Positions 47,375 through 59,275 of a DNA stretch of 63,229 nt are shown one piece after another. The notes under the pieces were generated by a model. That model was not told where the DNA came from. It made no database searches and saw only the letters and a list, made by a program, of their open reading frames with translations. Made by a program: the position numbers and the translations under genes. This stretch comes from Porogramme epimiltina. Taxonomy: Eukaryota > Basidiomycota > Agaricomycetes > Polyporales > Polyporaceae. The stretch is taken from NCBI GenBank assembly GCA_900155495.1, contig FTLJ01000526.1, positions 1 through 63,229 on the forward strand. The letters are read 5' to 3'. Each line of letters begins with the position of its first letter. Position 1 is the stretch's first letter.

Positions 47375-48507
47375 GTAGTAGAAGAGATATGTGCGGAAGT
47401 CGCTACAGAATGAATGCCGACATCGTAGCAATTCAGTCTGCGCCCGGTGCCCCTCGAGCGGAACATCAGTCGTGTGCAGCCATCTGGATTGGGGTGATTG
47501 CCCATGAGATCCGACGTGGTTAGATGCAAGTATTCTCAGCGACGGGATGACGACGTTGGTGTGCGTCCCAACTTTCGCGGACATCTGTCGGGGCGGTTGT
47601 GTGGGGCTGAGAAAACATGAGCTATTCATTGGTGACCCAAGGGCTCGGAACAAGAGTATGTACATCTGCTGACGTTCTCCACGGAAAATAGTACTACTGG
47701 GGCCGGTTCGAAATTGCGCTAGAAGTCAGAGATGTGTCCGAAAGAGAAATGTTAGGATCGGGCATAGAGCGGATATATCGTCCGTAGGCGTTCCAGGGCC
47801 GCAAATGGGCTCATAAGTGAATGCATCCGTGTGAGCCTACGTTAGCACGCAATAGGGAAGCCGCGCGTGCTCGATGAACGTGTGTATTTCCGGCTTCAGA
47901 ACATAGGCGGAGAGGGAAAGTGGGACATTTGACGCCGAAGGAGGCATGTATACTGGCGTCCACGTCAAGTCGTCGTCTAAGTAGGATTAGCGCACGGAAA
48001 AGGAAAGCGGCTATCTTCGCCTTCTACGCGGAGAATCTGTTAAGCGGTGGGATGGTCCGCCTCAGCGACGCAGCAAGCCATTCCAGAGGATTAACCGTGG
48101 GGCAGTGGCCTTCTACGCGCGCCCAACAGATCGCAGAACCTAGTCGGCGGAGTGAGCGAGACGTAAGGCGTGTACGTTTGCTGCGCCTCGTCCGCGACCC
48201 GAGCTGGATATGGCCGACTGACATTCCTCGAGGAACGATGCGAACGACTGCCTGTCAGCCCGAGCGGGGCAGTGGGGCCAGAGTCCGCGATGGCGCACAC
48301 GCGCCCCTGATGCCCAGCGGGAGTAGAGGCAATTCAGCGAGCGGACATGGAAGCACTGAACTTAGCTTACCGCCGGAGTATAATACCTCTCCGGACGTTC
48401 GTACGCGCAAGCACGCTGCTGCCGCCGCCGCTCGTGCTGGTAGGACGTTCACTCGCCCCGCCCCCCTACTCCTAGGACGACACTCCTTTCCCCATCTCAT
48501 CGACACC
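47375..48507. other. Intergenic region before the DUF4436 gene
   Basis: The plus frame of the next gene stays open upstream to 47920, but the 196 extra codons are Arg/Ser-rich with no motif, so I start the gene at 48508. A short CTGCTGCCGCCGCC tract lies near 48417. Nothing else was recognised. Confidence 0.45.
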
Positions 48508-50105
48508 ATGTCGTCTCGTCACTCTTTTCTTTCAACCACTGGTCTCATCAGGCCCGGATCGGCCCTCTCCATGGCCTCCACTGTCGACGTGTCCGCCAAT
48601 CCCGTACCCACCCACCACACCCCCTCTGGCAACACCAGGCCCGGAAGACGACCCATAGCACCTTGCGAATCGACACCCACATCAAGCAAACCACTCACCA
48701 CAAGGGCGGGTATACTCCCTCTCGGCCCCGGATTTCTAGTCTGCATAGCAACCATCTTGTCGCTGCTATTCATCTCCTGTCTCTCGTTCGCCTTCATTCC
48801 CGACGAGGACGAGCGGCCGGCGTTTGCGAGCGACCTAGATGACGTCGCGGCTAATGCGCCCGGGGTGAGCGCACACATGCTTATCTCCTGCGGACATACG
48901 CACTTACACCCATGCCAAGATCGTGCTCATCGGGGATGATGTCGACGTCGACATCGACGAGCCGTCCGTGACCATCCGGTGGTCCATTGTTGCGTGTGGG
49001 GAAGAATATGTGCTCCCAGGATCCGAGGGTACCCATGGGAGCGAGGTATGCGGGCTGCCTGCGATACCGCTACAAATTTTTGTAGACGGGTAAGCAATCT
49101 CTACTCAACGATCGGACCAAAGCTTACCGAAGTTGTTGTAGGGGGTTGGAGCCTGCAGCGACATACGACCCTACTATTCTTCCGTTCTTCAGCAACAACG
49201 GGAAGCGGCACAAGTGAGAACTGAGTGGTATTCTTGAGGGTTTAGACCGCACCTAACAGTTTGCATCAGTATACAGAACCTATTTCAATTCGATGACGAT
49301 CACGTCCTGGACGTACATGGAGCTCGGATGTACCCCTTCGACAACTACCAGCTGACCAGCACGTTCAGAGCCGTCTCGACCGCAACCAATATCACACTGC
49401 CCATTCAGAAGTTAGTAACCATATCCCTCACATCGGCCTTCGTCACCACATCGGGAGACTCTGCAAGTACCATCAAGACAGGCGTAGGTTCTGAGGAGGC
49501 ATCGAGAGACTTCGAGCTTGACATTAGTAGGCCGGCCGAGGCGCGAATGTTTGCATTGCTGCTCTTCGCATCCAGCTGGATGATGTCGCATGCGTCGTTG
49601 GGACTGGTCGTTTTGTCCTCCAAGTTGAACAACGAGGAGAAGTTCCTGAAGTACATGGCTGCAACCTTTGTCATTCTGCTCGCTATTCCACAATTGCGCA
49701 ACGCGATGCCGGACGCGCCAGATCTCGATGGTGCGTTTCTTTGTTTTTGGGAGGAGAGGCGCGGTGTTGACGTTTGCCCTAGGAGTTTTGATTGGTTCGT
49801 CCTTGTCGACTGTGAGGGTCTTCGAGATACTGATAAACCTCGCAGACTCTATTGGGTTCTTCCCTCAGATGCTCATTTGCGCAGGCTCATCTATTGCCCT
49901 TTTCACTATGATGGTCAAGCGAGAGCTTCAGGACTTCCAGGGGGTTGAGATAGAGCCTGAAGAAGGAGAACCACGTAAGGAGGCACCGGCACCGCTGTCC
50001 ATGGGCCTCCTGAAGATGCGGCGAGGAGGCGCATCTGTGGATATCAGGCATGTTAGAAATTTCAGCAAGAGCCTGTCTGGATTCGGGAGGGGTGGAGGGA
50101 GTTGA
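48508..50105 (+). CDS. DUF4436 family membrane protein
   Basis: The start MSSRHSFLSTTGLIRPGSAL is Ser/Pro-rich and cytosolic, followed by a membrane segment (PGFLVCIATILSLLFISCLS). The lumenal/extracellular part contains AKIVLIGDDVDVDIDEPSVT, IRWSIVACGEEYVLPGSEG, FDDDHVLDVHGARMYPFDNY and QLTSTFRAVSTATNITLPIQ. The end has several membrane segments (FALLLFASSWMMSHASLGLV, YMAATFVILLAIPQLRNAMP, MLICAGSSIALFTMMVKREL) and a short basic tail ending GRGGGS. This is the architecture of fungal DUF4436 proteins, whose biochemical role is unknown. Short introns at 48865-48912, 49091-49145 and elsewhere fit clean phases. Confidence 0.85.
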
Positions 50106-50605
50106 GATGGGTTGCACGGTACAGAGGAGAATGTATCGATTACTTGGATAGATTCGAGAGCGCACCTCGCACACAGCTGTTGTACTTGTATAACCTGCAC
50201 CTCTTGGCGACCTAACATGTTGTCTTGTCATTTGACCTTATTCGACGAGTTGGGACAGAGATAAAATGGCGCCCACAGTGGACCATATATAGCGCATATG
50301 AATATGAGGGAAGATAAAAGGTATGTTCAAGGTACTGGTTCACGAGCAAGAGTGGCCTGCGGTAGCGGCATCCAAAAGCCCATACAAGCGCCCGTGTAGT
50401 CCACGTGGCTTCTCTATGACGCACGCCACGTTCGCGTTGATTAGGCGCCAGTAGACCGAGGTGGGCACCCCGATGCCCATACCGGTGAGGACCATCATGT
50501 TCTCATCGTCTACTCCCTTCTCTCCTTCTCCTGCCACGTCTAGCTCTCTATAGGGCACTCAATTTCACAAGGGCCGCCCGGCCGCTCACCAGAATTTGCC
50601 TCATC
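50106..50605. other. Intergenic region before the derlin gene
   Basis: 3' region of the DUF4436 gene and promoter of the derlin gene. Only short motif-free ORFs (for example minus 50340-50558) were seen. Confidence 0.45.
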
Positions 50606-51533
50606 ATGCCAGTAGGAATTGAAGCCTGGGTCACCCAGATCCCCCCAATAACTCGCGCGTGGCTCGCGCTTTCGGTGCTGACCAGTCTGGCGGTGGTAAG
50701 TCTTTGCTGTTACGAAGCTGCCGTTGTTGTGCTGAGAGCTCTTTCATGTAGCAATCTCAGCTGGTCACGCCTCTGCAGCTGTACTTCAGCTTCAAGATGA
50801 CGTTCACGAACATGCAAGTGAGCAAGGCCCTCCATAGCTTTCTACGTCTAGCCTTCTGACCTAGGCCGAAAGCCGTGGAGGATTTTTACGACATTCTTCT
50901 ACTTTGGAACAATATCCCTGGACTTCATCTTCCACATGTTCTTCTTGTGCGTACCTTCCTTTGTGGTGTCAGTCCGCCACCGACCATTGTCTCTGCAGCA
51001 TGCGCTATAGTCGAATGCTTGAGGAGTCCTCGTTCGCGAACCGGAAAGCGGATTACTTCTGGCTGCTCTTACTCTCCGCAATTATGCTTCTCGTGAGTAC
51101 CCGTTACCCTCTAATTCGATGCTCCCCTCTCTTTACACACCACATGCCAGGTGCTGTCCCCGCTCGTGAACCTCCCTTTCCTCTCCTCCCCGCTGGCATT
51201 CGTGCCCATCTACCTCTGGTCCCGTCGACACCCGTCCACGCCAATCTCGCTCTTCGGTCTCGTGACGATCACCGCGCCGTACCTCCCGCTCGCCCTCGTT
51301 GGCCTCGCGTGGCTGCTAAACGGCACCTGGCGTGCAGCCGCGGGCGACCTCCTCGGCTGCGCAGTGGGCCATGTCGGCTGGTTCATGCGCGACGTATGGG
51401 CACGCGAGATGGTCGGCGGCCCCACCGTCTTCAGCGACGCGCCCGATGCTCTGTAAGCTGAACGTTCGTTTCGCATGGACATCGCTGACTATCGCCTATT
51501 ATCCTCAGGAAGCGGCTCTTTGGGGACATATAA
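50606..51533 (+). CDS. DER1: Derlin (Der1-like ERAD membrane protein)
   Basis: Rhomboid-fold pseudoprotease of the ER membrane that helps misfolded proteins exit for degradation. MPVGIEAWVTQIPPITRAWL opens with the derlin hallmark, then SQLVTPLQLYFSFKMTFTNM. Next comes PWRIFTTFFYFGTISLDFIF, reached through an acceptor inside a misleading frame. HMFFLMRYSRMLEESSFANR and ADYFWLLLLSAIMLL precede the last membrane segments: NLPFLSSPLAFVPIYLWSRR, ISLFGLVTITAPYLPLALVG and GDLLGCAVGHVGWFMRDVWA. The protein ends DALKRLFGDI, with no visible SHP box (F-x-G-x-G-x-R-L) for Cdc48. This places it closer to Der1 than to Dfm1. The stop is at 51531-51533. Confidence 0.93.
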
Positions 51534-51649
51534 CTATAGACACATCTTGTATACTAGCACTTCAGCAATAGGATGACATCGTTGCTGGCATTGCAGTGCG
51601 GGGGCAGTGAGTGTTGAATCATACATGATACATCCCCCACCTCCCGACA

Positions 51650-52790
51650 TCACACCTGCGTCTCGTCTGGCGTTGGCAACTCGACGATCTGGGAGAAGCC
51701 GGGATACTGAGGCAAGTTCAGCTCGTACTTCTCTTCCAACGTCCTGGGGCCCATCATTAGTTCCGTGAACATCACTCTCAAGCAAAAAGGAAGAAACACG
51801 TACTTTGGCACGAATCGCCCCCCGAGGAAGTGCCTACCCCGATACTTGCGCACGCCTTCCTTCGGCGCGGTGAGGCTAACGAGCACGTCCGGGTCGAGTG
51901 CGCGTTCATCCGCTTTGCCTTCATCGACGTTCCAGCCAGAAGGCACATCAACAGAGACGATGGGTAACCCGGAACGGGCAATGAGTGGGAGGGCGACGTC
52001 GAACGGCGCGCGGACGGGCGGCTTGAAGGAAAAACCGAAGATCGCGTCCAGGATCACGTCTGAGGAGGCGAGTGCGGTCTCGAGCGAGGTCGTGTCAGGC
52101 GTAGGCGCGAGTGTAGGTATCTTCATGTTGTCGCATTGTGTCTTGAGACGCTGTGGGGGTGGAGGGGGAGAAGGAGGGGGAAGAGCCGTGTTGGGTGCGT
52201 TCTAAGATAGTCCGAATGAGGGAGCAGGGGCGTACCTGGTAGATATCCTTCGACCCAGGCTGTAACGTAACCAGCGTGAATTAGTCTTGGACACACGACG
52301 GCCCCGCATGAGCGACAAACCTTGGGCATCCAGATGGTGGGCTTATATCCAAACAGCCCTGTCCCAGTCGTTATTTAGAAACGACTCTCGACATACACAC
52401 GGTATGGATATACGGATATGTAGCATGAACACTCACCGAGATGACGCGCTGCTACGAGCCCGTCCCCACCCTGATTTCCTGGACCACAGCAGACAAGCAC
52501 GCGTGGGTACTTCTCTCTGCTGTACACCGTCGCTAGTGTTTGTGCGCATGCAAGTCCCGCAAGCTCCATCAACTATCGTCAGAGTTCACGTATCCCATGA
52601 GCCCCAAAACAGTCCTGTTCCTCGAGGTAGACGGGACGGACCTGGTCGATGCTGAACGCCCCCACGGGTCCCATCAGCTCCTCGTCGATCTGGGTTTGGG
52701 GCAGGCTGGGTGAGCAGGGGTGAAATAGGTACGATGATGGTACGAGTTCACTTGCTGAGCAAGTCGGGACGTAAGATATCGCATAGCCAT
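51650..52790 (-). CDS. NNR1: NAD(P)H-hydrate epimerase (YjeF N-terminal family)
   Basis: Repairs damaged nicotinamide cofactors by epimerising NAD(P)HX. Joined exons read MAMRYLT, then [20 protein letters not shown] and [20 protein letters not shown]. The Rossmann-like nucleotide loop is [20 protein letters not shown], then [11 protein letters not shown]. The catalytic part has [55 protein letters not shown] and LGGRFVP. The end is [20 protein letters not shown] and a stop at 51650. The start at 52790 uses a GTCCCG donor that is not ideal, so the first exon is the weakest point. It may be mitochondrial and/or cytosolic. It converges with the derlin gene across 116 bp. Confidence 0.87.
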
Positions 52791-52962
52791 AGTAGATGTC
52801 AGTATGTGGGCTGCTACTCAGGAGGGAGAGTTTCGAACGGGGTACAGTGCGTAGCGCCGAAGATCATTGATGACCTGCAAGGGACAATGACATCATCCCA
52901 ATGTGCACGGCTCCGTTGCGCCTTCACCGCTGATTGTGCTAGATGTTACTAAACACACAGAT

Positions 52963-54789
52963 TTATTGACAACATGGACACCGGACACTGGGTCGACCAT
53001 ATGGGCACATTACAAAGATAAACGACGGATATAAGGATAGACTGTTGTCATTGCAGTGCGACCTTAATCCTGTGGAAGCACCGGGAAAGCCACGCCATCG
53101 CACTACGAGCGCACAAAGAGTTGAATTATACGTTAGCGCGGGTACTGGATCCTTGTGTGGGAGGCTGTTTACCGAGCGTTCGATGTCCGTGGGGCCGAAG
53201 CCCGTAGGGTACTGGACTGTCGTGTTACGCGCCGGAGGCACCGGGATGACGGCAGAGCAATCGATAAGATTACTGGGATCCTGCCCCAATGTTGCGACCT
53301 TGTCCATCGCACGGCGGAAGGCTGTCTGGAGGCTGTCGTCGTTGCCTACGACCATAGAGATCTAGTCGCTGTATGTGGCAGGGGAAGACTAGGGAAGCAC
53401 ACCGATATATGATTGCCACATGCATGCTGTTTGCGGGTGTCGGGCGATTGCAGCGTCAGAAGCCAGTCGAAAGACGTCTCTGGGGGCAGACAGAGCAGCG
53501 CCAAGAGGAGGGCTTCCGTTGGGGTACCCAGCGCCTTTGAGCAAGACCTAGGTGACCGAAGGAGGCAGAGTCAATTCAATACATTGGATCGCCTTCTGGT
53601 GACATGTCATGTTAGATCCTGAGCCCAAAGATCGCGTACCTCTAGGTGGTACTGAGAGTCGAAAGCGGCGGAGGTACTGTCTAGAGGTGTGCCAGCCAGA
53701 GAAGGATCGATGGTGCGCTCTTTTCCGATTGAATGTGCGCCTAGGAGAGCAATAGTGTCTTCGGCAGAGAGTCCAGCATCTAGTAGCCTAGCCAAGATAG
53801 CCTCGACGGGGTCGGTGAGTTTAGGGAAGAGATGAGGCGGGGCGGGGGCAGTGGCGTCCGGACGTCCTGCGAAGAAGGAGAGGCGAGGTGCTCCTCGACA
53901 GTTGGACAGCCCGACGGCGCCAGCGAACTGAATTCTGGACCACAGAAGCCCACGGACATGGCCGGGGAGGTTCAGTCCAGATATCGTAGTGTTGGGATAA
54001 CTGGCGGCTCTTACGTATCGCCGTAGCTGACGCCGTGCGTATCGGCAACAGTTTTAAGACGTAGAACTATGTCTTGCAAGCCCTTATTTGCAGCTAGAAA
54101 GATCTGTTAGGGGGGCATGGAAGGCAAGAAGACATGGATACTCGCGATCAGAGAGTTCCGTATCGGCATATTTGATCAAGCTTCCGTCTAAGGTCAGTGT
54201 TAGAAATCCGCTATGGGGTATTGAAGGAACCGCTTCTTACCTGCACCTCCTCCGCTGATGCCGCAAGTCAGAAAACGGAAGTGGCGAGCGCACTTAGACG
54301 CACCCGAATTGCCCTGAGTTCTGTAAAGTTAACGAGTGGCCCACTGCATCATGGTACGTTATGCGGAGGCTTTGGCGGGCATAGTCATTACATTGACCCT
54401 GGGCGAAACTGTACAGTGGGAGATGAATGCGGTGCTTCAATCTCGGAGAAGACGTGGACGCGTACAGGTCTGCTTGTAGATCCTCGAGAACCTAATACCG
54501 CAGGCGTTCTGAGACGGACTGAAATGGGCATAAAGGCCTGGAAGACGATCTTACAGAATACCACTTTTGGCACTGTGCGGCGTTCAATAAGTGAGCTGTG
54601 GGAGCAAATGTGAGCTGGATATAAATACGCACAGCCAGTCCGGTCGGATCAGGGGGAGGTAAGGACACTAAATTCGCGATGACGGTGAGACTTCCTCGGC
54701 GGGCGCGGGGATAGGCCAGACGGACCTGCGCTCGCGAAAGCCAGCGGCCCGGACAGCAGGATTGTGAAGACGAAGCGCGAGCACCGCAT
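52963..54789 (-). CDS. Secreted class II heme peroxidase, generic type
   Basis: Extracellular fungal peroxidase of the lignin-peroxidase superfamily. Spliced exons read [20 protein letters not shown] (signal peptide), [34 protein letters not shown] and [20 protein letters not shown]. Next come [20 protein letters not shown] (14-nt exon at 54241-54254), [20 protein letters not shown] and [20 protein letters not shown]. The proximal region is [20 protein letters not shown], then [53 protein letters not shown] and [15 protein letters not shown]. Distal Arg/His and proximal His are intact. The Mn ligands (distal His -11, -7; proximal His +6) are Asp, Gln and Arg. The Trp position (-5) is Ala. So it is neither MnP, LiP nor VP. 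Distal Phe is Tyr. Fewer N-terminal cysteines than usual. The C-terminus to 52963 is uncertain. Confidence 0.9.
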
Positions 54790-54945
54790 TGCGGACGCTG
54801 CGGCAGAGGTGGGAGATTTGGGGGAAGGTGTCTTCTCCGGGAGCGAAAGGCGGTCGTGTGGTGGACGGAGGCAGTGGCCTCGTGGGTAGTAGGTTCGGAC
54901 CCCCGCAGGCAGAAGGCGAGGAGGGGGTAGAGATGTGCGCGGGAG

Positions 54946-54953
54946 TATATAAG
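54946..54953 (+). promoter_or_regulatory. TATA box of the MYND protein gene
   Basis: TATATAAG lies 36 bp upstream of the chosen MYND-gene ATG at 54989, in the 199-bp divergent spacer shared with the peroxidase. Such a short distance would leave only a few bases of leader, so translation may instead start at a later Met (for example 55225). Confidence 0.45.
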
Positions 54954-54988
54954 ATCGGTGTGGGGAGGGACGCAGAGACGAACTCAGA

Positions 54989-56524
54989 ATGGAGGACTCG
55001 GCGCGTCGGCAGCTGAAGCGGGCCCACTTCAGGGCGGGCCTTTTCGCGTCATGCCCGCCAAGCGGCGTCCTCGGAGCGGGCGCCTGCTGTTTTCCCTCAT
55101 CAGTGTCCCCCTTGGCTCCGCCTCCTCTCGACGTGAACCTCGACGCCGAGTACCACCTCCACGCCCTCCGCCTCGCCCGCTACTCCGACATCTCCCCCTA
55201 CGTTCCCCCACTCTCCGCGGCCATGCCCGGCAGACACTACTCCAAGTTCATTCCCCCGAGTCTCGCCATGAGCGAGCTCGTGTGCCAGAAGCTCGACAAC
55301 GACGCTACAGACATGCTCATCGACAAATGGCTCGAACGTCCTCACCGCCCTGACTCCTACTACGAGTGGTTTCAGCGCGTCCGCGAGCGCAAGCACATAG
55401 CCAACGCAAACTCTCGTCGCGACCAGATTCTCCTCTGGAATAAGGGCGTCTTCGTCCCCGAGAACATCTTTACCCGCACTGTCGACACCGGTCGCCTTAT
55501 TCCCCTGGACCGCACCTGGGTCACTCATGTCTACCACCATCGCTCCATGAAGCGCCTCACTATGATGCCGGTCATCTTTAGCATGGTGAGTCCTGCCCCA
55601 GCACCTGGGTGGCTGCTTGCCCCTAACGCGCTTGGTTTGCCTCCCACAGCTACCGGAACTTATGCTCCTCCGTGGAATGCACGACAGGGGTTGCGACGAG
55701 ATATATGTTATTGTTACGGACCTCAAGCGACACGAGATGGATCAGGTTACAGAATACTTTCAATACGTCTGTCAAAATACGGCGATGGGCTCCTGTAAAC
55801 CCAGTGTAGAACAGAAGATCAATCACGACTGTAAGTGGCCTTTACCTTCGCGCTTCTCGACGTCACTTCGCAACTAGGCTCGAAGTGAGGGCGCGTTTCG
55901 TTGGACGTCAACATTCTGATCCTGTTCGCAGACATACGACTTAACAACGCACTTGATCGTCGGACGCCATGTTTCCCACAAATCGACCTCACCCTCCGCG
56001 CCCTCCTGCACGAGAAGCGACCCCCTTTCATCGTCCTCTTCTCGCACCAAACTATGTCATACTCCCAGATCCTCTTCGCACACCCCGCATTCGTACCGTC
56101 GGAGGACATGTACCACGACTTCCCCAGTGGTTGTCCTAACCCCGGATGCACAGACAATTGCTGCGAGCTCATCCGATTCCCCAAACATGGCCCCGAGACC
56201 GCCGTTGTACTCTCTCCCAGCTCGAGGAAGAAGGTCCGATACAGGTACGGGCGGCGAGCCCGCCCCAAGGAGATGTGCAACTGGATCGAATGCGACATCT
56301 GCTTCTCGGACGACATGCCTTCCACAAGCGGTTCGGAAGGCAGCATCGAGGGAAGCACCGAGGGTAGTGAAGTCGGCTTGGACGACCCCTCGGGCGGCCT
56401 AAAGGCGTTTGCAGGCCTCGTTTGCAGCCGGTGCAAGCTCGTCAAGTACTGCTCTGCGGAACATCAGCGGTTGGACTGGGAGGAGCACAAGCGTGTTTGC
56501 GCCAAGCCAGCAGCGGAGAACTAG
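54989..56524 (+). CDS. MYND-type zinc finger protein of a fungal family
   Basis: The conserved N-terminal part reads LDAEYHLHALRLARYSDISP, YVPPLSAAMPGRHYSKFIPP and SLAMSELVCQKLDNDATDML. Then come RPDSYYEWFQRVRERKHIAN, QILLWNKGVFVPENIFTRTV and, after introns, LPELMLLRGMHDRGCDEIYV. Later parts include HEKRPPFIVLFSHQTMSYSQ, FPSGCPNPGCTDNCCELIRF and, at the C-terminus, the MYND finger. In the finger a first pair (ECDICF) is separated by an acidic Ser-rich insert from VCSRCKLVKYCSAEHQRLDW and EEHKRVC. MYND fingers bind proline-rich peptides. The role of this family is unknown to me. The start is uncertain (54989 or a later Met near 55225, which begins MPGRHYSKF). Confidence 0.82.
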
Positions 56525-56922
56525 TGTCGCATACACCCTTTCCTCTCCATTTACCCTATCTTTGGCGGACGATGGCGGTGTATGTTGGGACGTTTCTCTT
56601 CGTTTTCGCGCCATATATTATATTGTGTAACAGTGTGCTCAGGTATCCGGTTCCCGATCCATCTCGACGACACATCCGTGTATTCTAGCACACATGATCC
56701 CCTTCCTACAATTCCCATCACCTTGCGAGTGTCACAATACTTGTAGTTTTGTACCTCCTGTCACAGCAATATACACTGCAGCTCTACGTCCTTCCATTAG
56801 TATTGGTAGATCCTCCAGGCGGCGAGCAACTGCGCACGTGATAGACGCGTCCCACGTCCACACGGTGTCGCGACAGGTGCCCGCGAGGGTACACGGTGAG
56901 ACTCTTCTTTGCACCACCATCA
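56525..56922. other. Intergenic region before the S28 peptidase
   Basis: Promoter and short leader of the S28 peptidase gene. An open frame extends upstream of 56923 without motifs. Nothing else was recognised. Confidence 0.4.
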
Positions 56923-59275
56923 TGGCGAAGCTGCGAGCCGCCTTCGCCCTACTCGCCCTCTTCACCCAGGGCGCCCTCTGCGGGATCGACCAAATCCGCA
57001 TCCACGGCCCCCAAGCCGTCAACCTCTGGAAGCTCAACGCCGCGCGTGCGCGCTCCCAGGCCACCTCGAACGCCGGCCTGCTCGTGCAGGACGGCGGCGC
57101 GGCGTACGACGGCGCCCCCGAGCAGGACGACGCGGCGTCGGCCCTCCCGCGCAAGTTCCGCGCGCACTGGTTCGAGCAGCCCGTGGACCACTTCGGGAAC
57201 GAGACGAGCGAGACGTGGGGGCAGCGGTACTGGGTGAACACGCGGCACTACGTGCCCCGCGCGGACGCGCCGGTGTTCGTGCTCGACGGCGGCGAGACGT
57301 CCGGCGTCGACCGGCTGCCGTTCCTCGACACGGGCATCATGGAGATCCTCGCGCGCGCGACGGGCGGGATCGGGATCGTGCTGGAACATAGGTGCGTGCG
57401 TGCGGACTGCCTGCCTCTCGTGATCGAGTTGCGGGTCGTGAATAGTGCTGGGAGCTGAGACGGTGTGGGGCCGCTTCGCAGGTACTACGGTGCGTGCTGC
57501 GTCTCGGTGATGGGGGCGGGAGAAGTGCTGAGCGTGCTGGGGCAGGCCGTTCGCTGCCGGTGAAGAACCTGACTACGGACTCGTTGCGGTACGCCATTGA
57601 GCCCAGGAAGTTGGACTGCCGTCATAATCCGCCTCTCCGACAGCTTCCTGAACAATGCTCAGTCTGCGGCAGACTCGGCGAACTTCATGGCCAACGTCAA
57701 GTTTCCGGGCATTGACGAGGACTTGACTGCCCCCAATCATCCGTGGATATACTATGGCGTGAGCAGCTCCCTGGCATCCCCACGTCTACCAGGTTGACAT
57801 GCGGACCGTAGGGTTCGTACGCGGGTGCTCGTGCCGCTCACATGCGAGTCCTCTACCCCGAACTGGTGTACGGCGCGATTGCTTCCAGCGGTGCGGGCTT
57901 CGAGCATCCCTCTCTCCCCACGCCCATATTTAGCGCATCTTCCGACAGGGGTCACGCATGCGAGCATCGAGAATTGGGAGTACATGGAGATCATCCGCCG
58001 CGCCGCCGACGTCAAGTGTTCGGGCAACCTCCAGCTTTCTGTCCAGATCATCGACGGCCTGCTCGGCAGCCCTCTCACGCGCACCGCCGTCAAGTCGCTC
58101 TTTGGTGTCGCTGACCTGGAGCACGACGAGGACTTTGCTTCGCTCATCGAGGTATGTTGTGGGTTCCAGTCGTCATTAATGCTCCAGTTGACCTGTGCGC
58201 CAGTCACCTCTCGGCTTTTGGCAGGCGAGGAATTGGGACCCCGAAGTCGGTAGCACCGGCTGGGACACGTTCTGCGCCGCCCTGGACGGAAAGTTCGAGC
58301 AGAGCGAAGACACGGAGATTGTAGCCTACGATGCGGACACGGATATGGTCACCATTGCGGAGGACTTGATGGTGCCCGTGCCCGTGTATAACTATGCAAA
58401 GTACATCAAGAAGGTACAACGTTGGTTCTCGTACACAACGCACCTTTGTTTGCTAACACCACTCACTCAGAACTTTGTCAGCCTGTGCCCCGACGGACAA
58501 ATTGAGGAGGTAAGAGTATCTTGACTGGGTGGTCTCGTTCCATTCACTCATATCGGGACAGTGTTTTGGGACGTACGATGACGCCCAGTTCCAGTCCACG
58601 GGTCTTGACCAGACATGGAGGTTGTGGCTCTTCCAGGTCTGCACGGAGTGGGGCTACTTTTCGACTGCTCCGCCCAAAGGCCAGCCCCGTATAGTCTCTC
58701 ACCTGCTCACGCTGGAGTATGAGTCCAAGATCTGCCGTCAGGTATGTTTGACTCCTACCGCAGTCCAGTACGCGCACGCGGCTAATCGGTATCCTTCCTA
58801 GGCCTACCCTCCTGGCAAGCACTTCACCGTGCCCGCCATGCCTAACATCACTGCGGTAAACGCACTAGGCGATTATGACATCGAGGCCGACAGACTGGCG
58901 ATTATCGACGGAGAAGGTGCGAACTTCTGCCCCTCTTCACACGAGGTTACACACTGACAACGTGCACCTCAGTCGATCCTTGGAGGCCGGTGACACCGCA
59001 CAGCGACTATGCGCGCGACAGGGAAGACACCATCTCGCGGCCCTTCAAAATCATCCGAGGTACGTCACGCCCCGCCCCGTCCTCGTTCAAAACGTCTCTG
59101 CTTACTCTAAAGCCCGTTGTCACCAGGCGGCGTGCACCACTGGGACGAGAACGGCCGGAGCGACCTCCAGGAGGAGCCGTCGCAGATCCAGATGATCCAC
59201 GAGGAGATCGTCACCTTCGTCGTGTCGTGGCTGGACGACTGGGCCGCGGCGCGCGCGAAGCGCCGCTCGGACTAG
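56923..59275 (+). CDS. Serine peptidase family S28 (Pro-X carboxypeptidase-like), secreted
   Basis: Secreted or vacuolar prolyl peptidase. MAKLRAAFALLALFTQGALC is a signal peptide. The S28 core follows: WFEQPVDHFGNETSETWGQR, YWVNTRHYVPRADAPVFVLD, GGETSGVDRLPFLDTGIMEI and IGIVLEHRYYG. The Ser motif YYGGSYAGARAAHMRVLYPE is assembled across an intron (the GGS/YAG break lies at 57760-57814). Further blocks are GAIASSG, NWEYMEIIRRAADVKCSGNL, QTWRLWLFQVCTEWGYFSTA, the Asp motif DGEVDPW, and the His motif GGVHHWDENG. The end is VSWLDDWAAARAKRRSD. About nine introns. A short stretch of in-frame low-quality exon around 57480-57620 was not fully resolved, so a missed exon there is possible. Confidence 0.9.

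Noticed and set aside
47920..48507. N-terminal extension of the DUF4436 protein
   Set aside because: The frame is open but Arg/Ser-rich and unlike a membrane protein N-terminus; Met 48508 fits better.
54610..54660. Peroxidase as a pseudogene lacking a signal peptide
   Set aside because: An ATG at 54789 followed by a good signal peptide and a GTCCGT donor joins in phase to the exon starting HLLNAAQC, so the gene appears intact.
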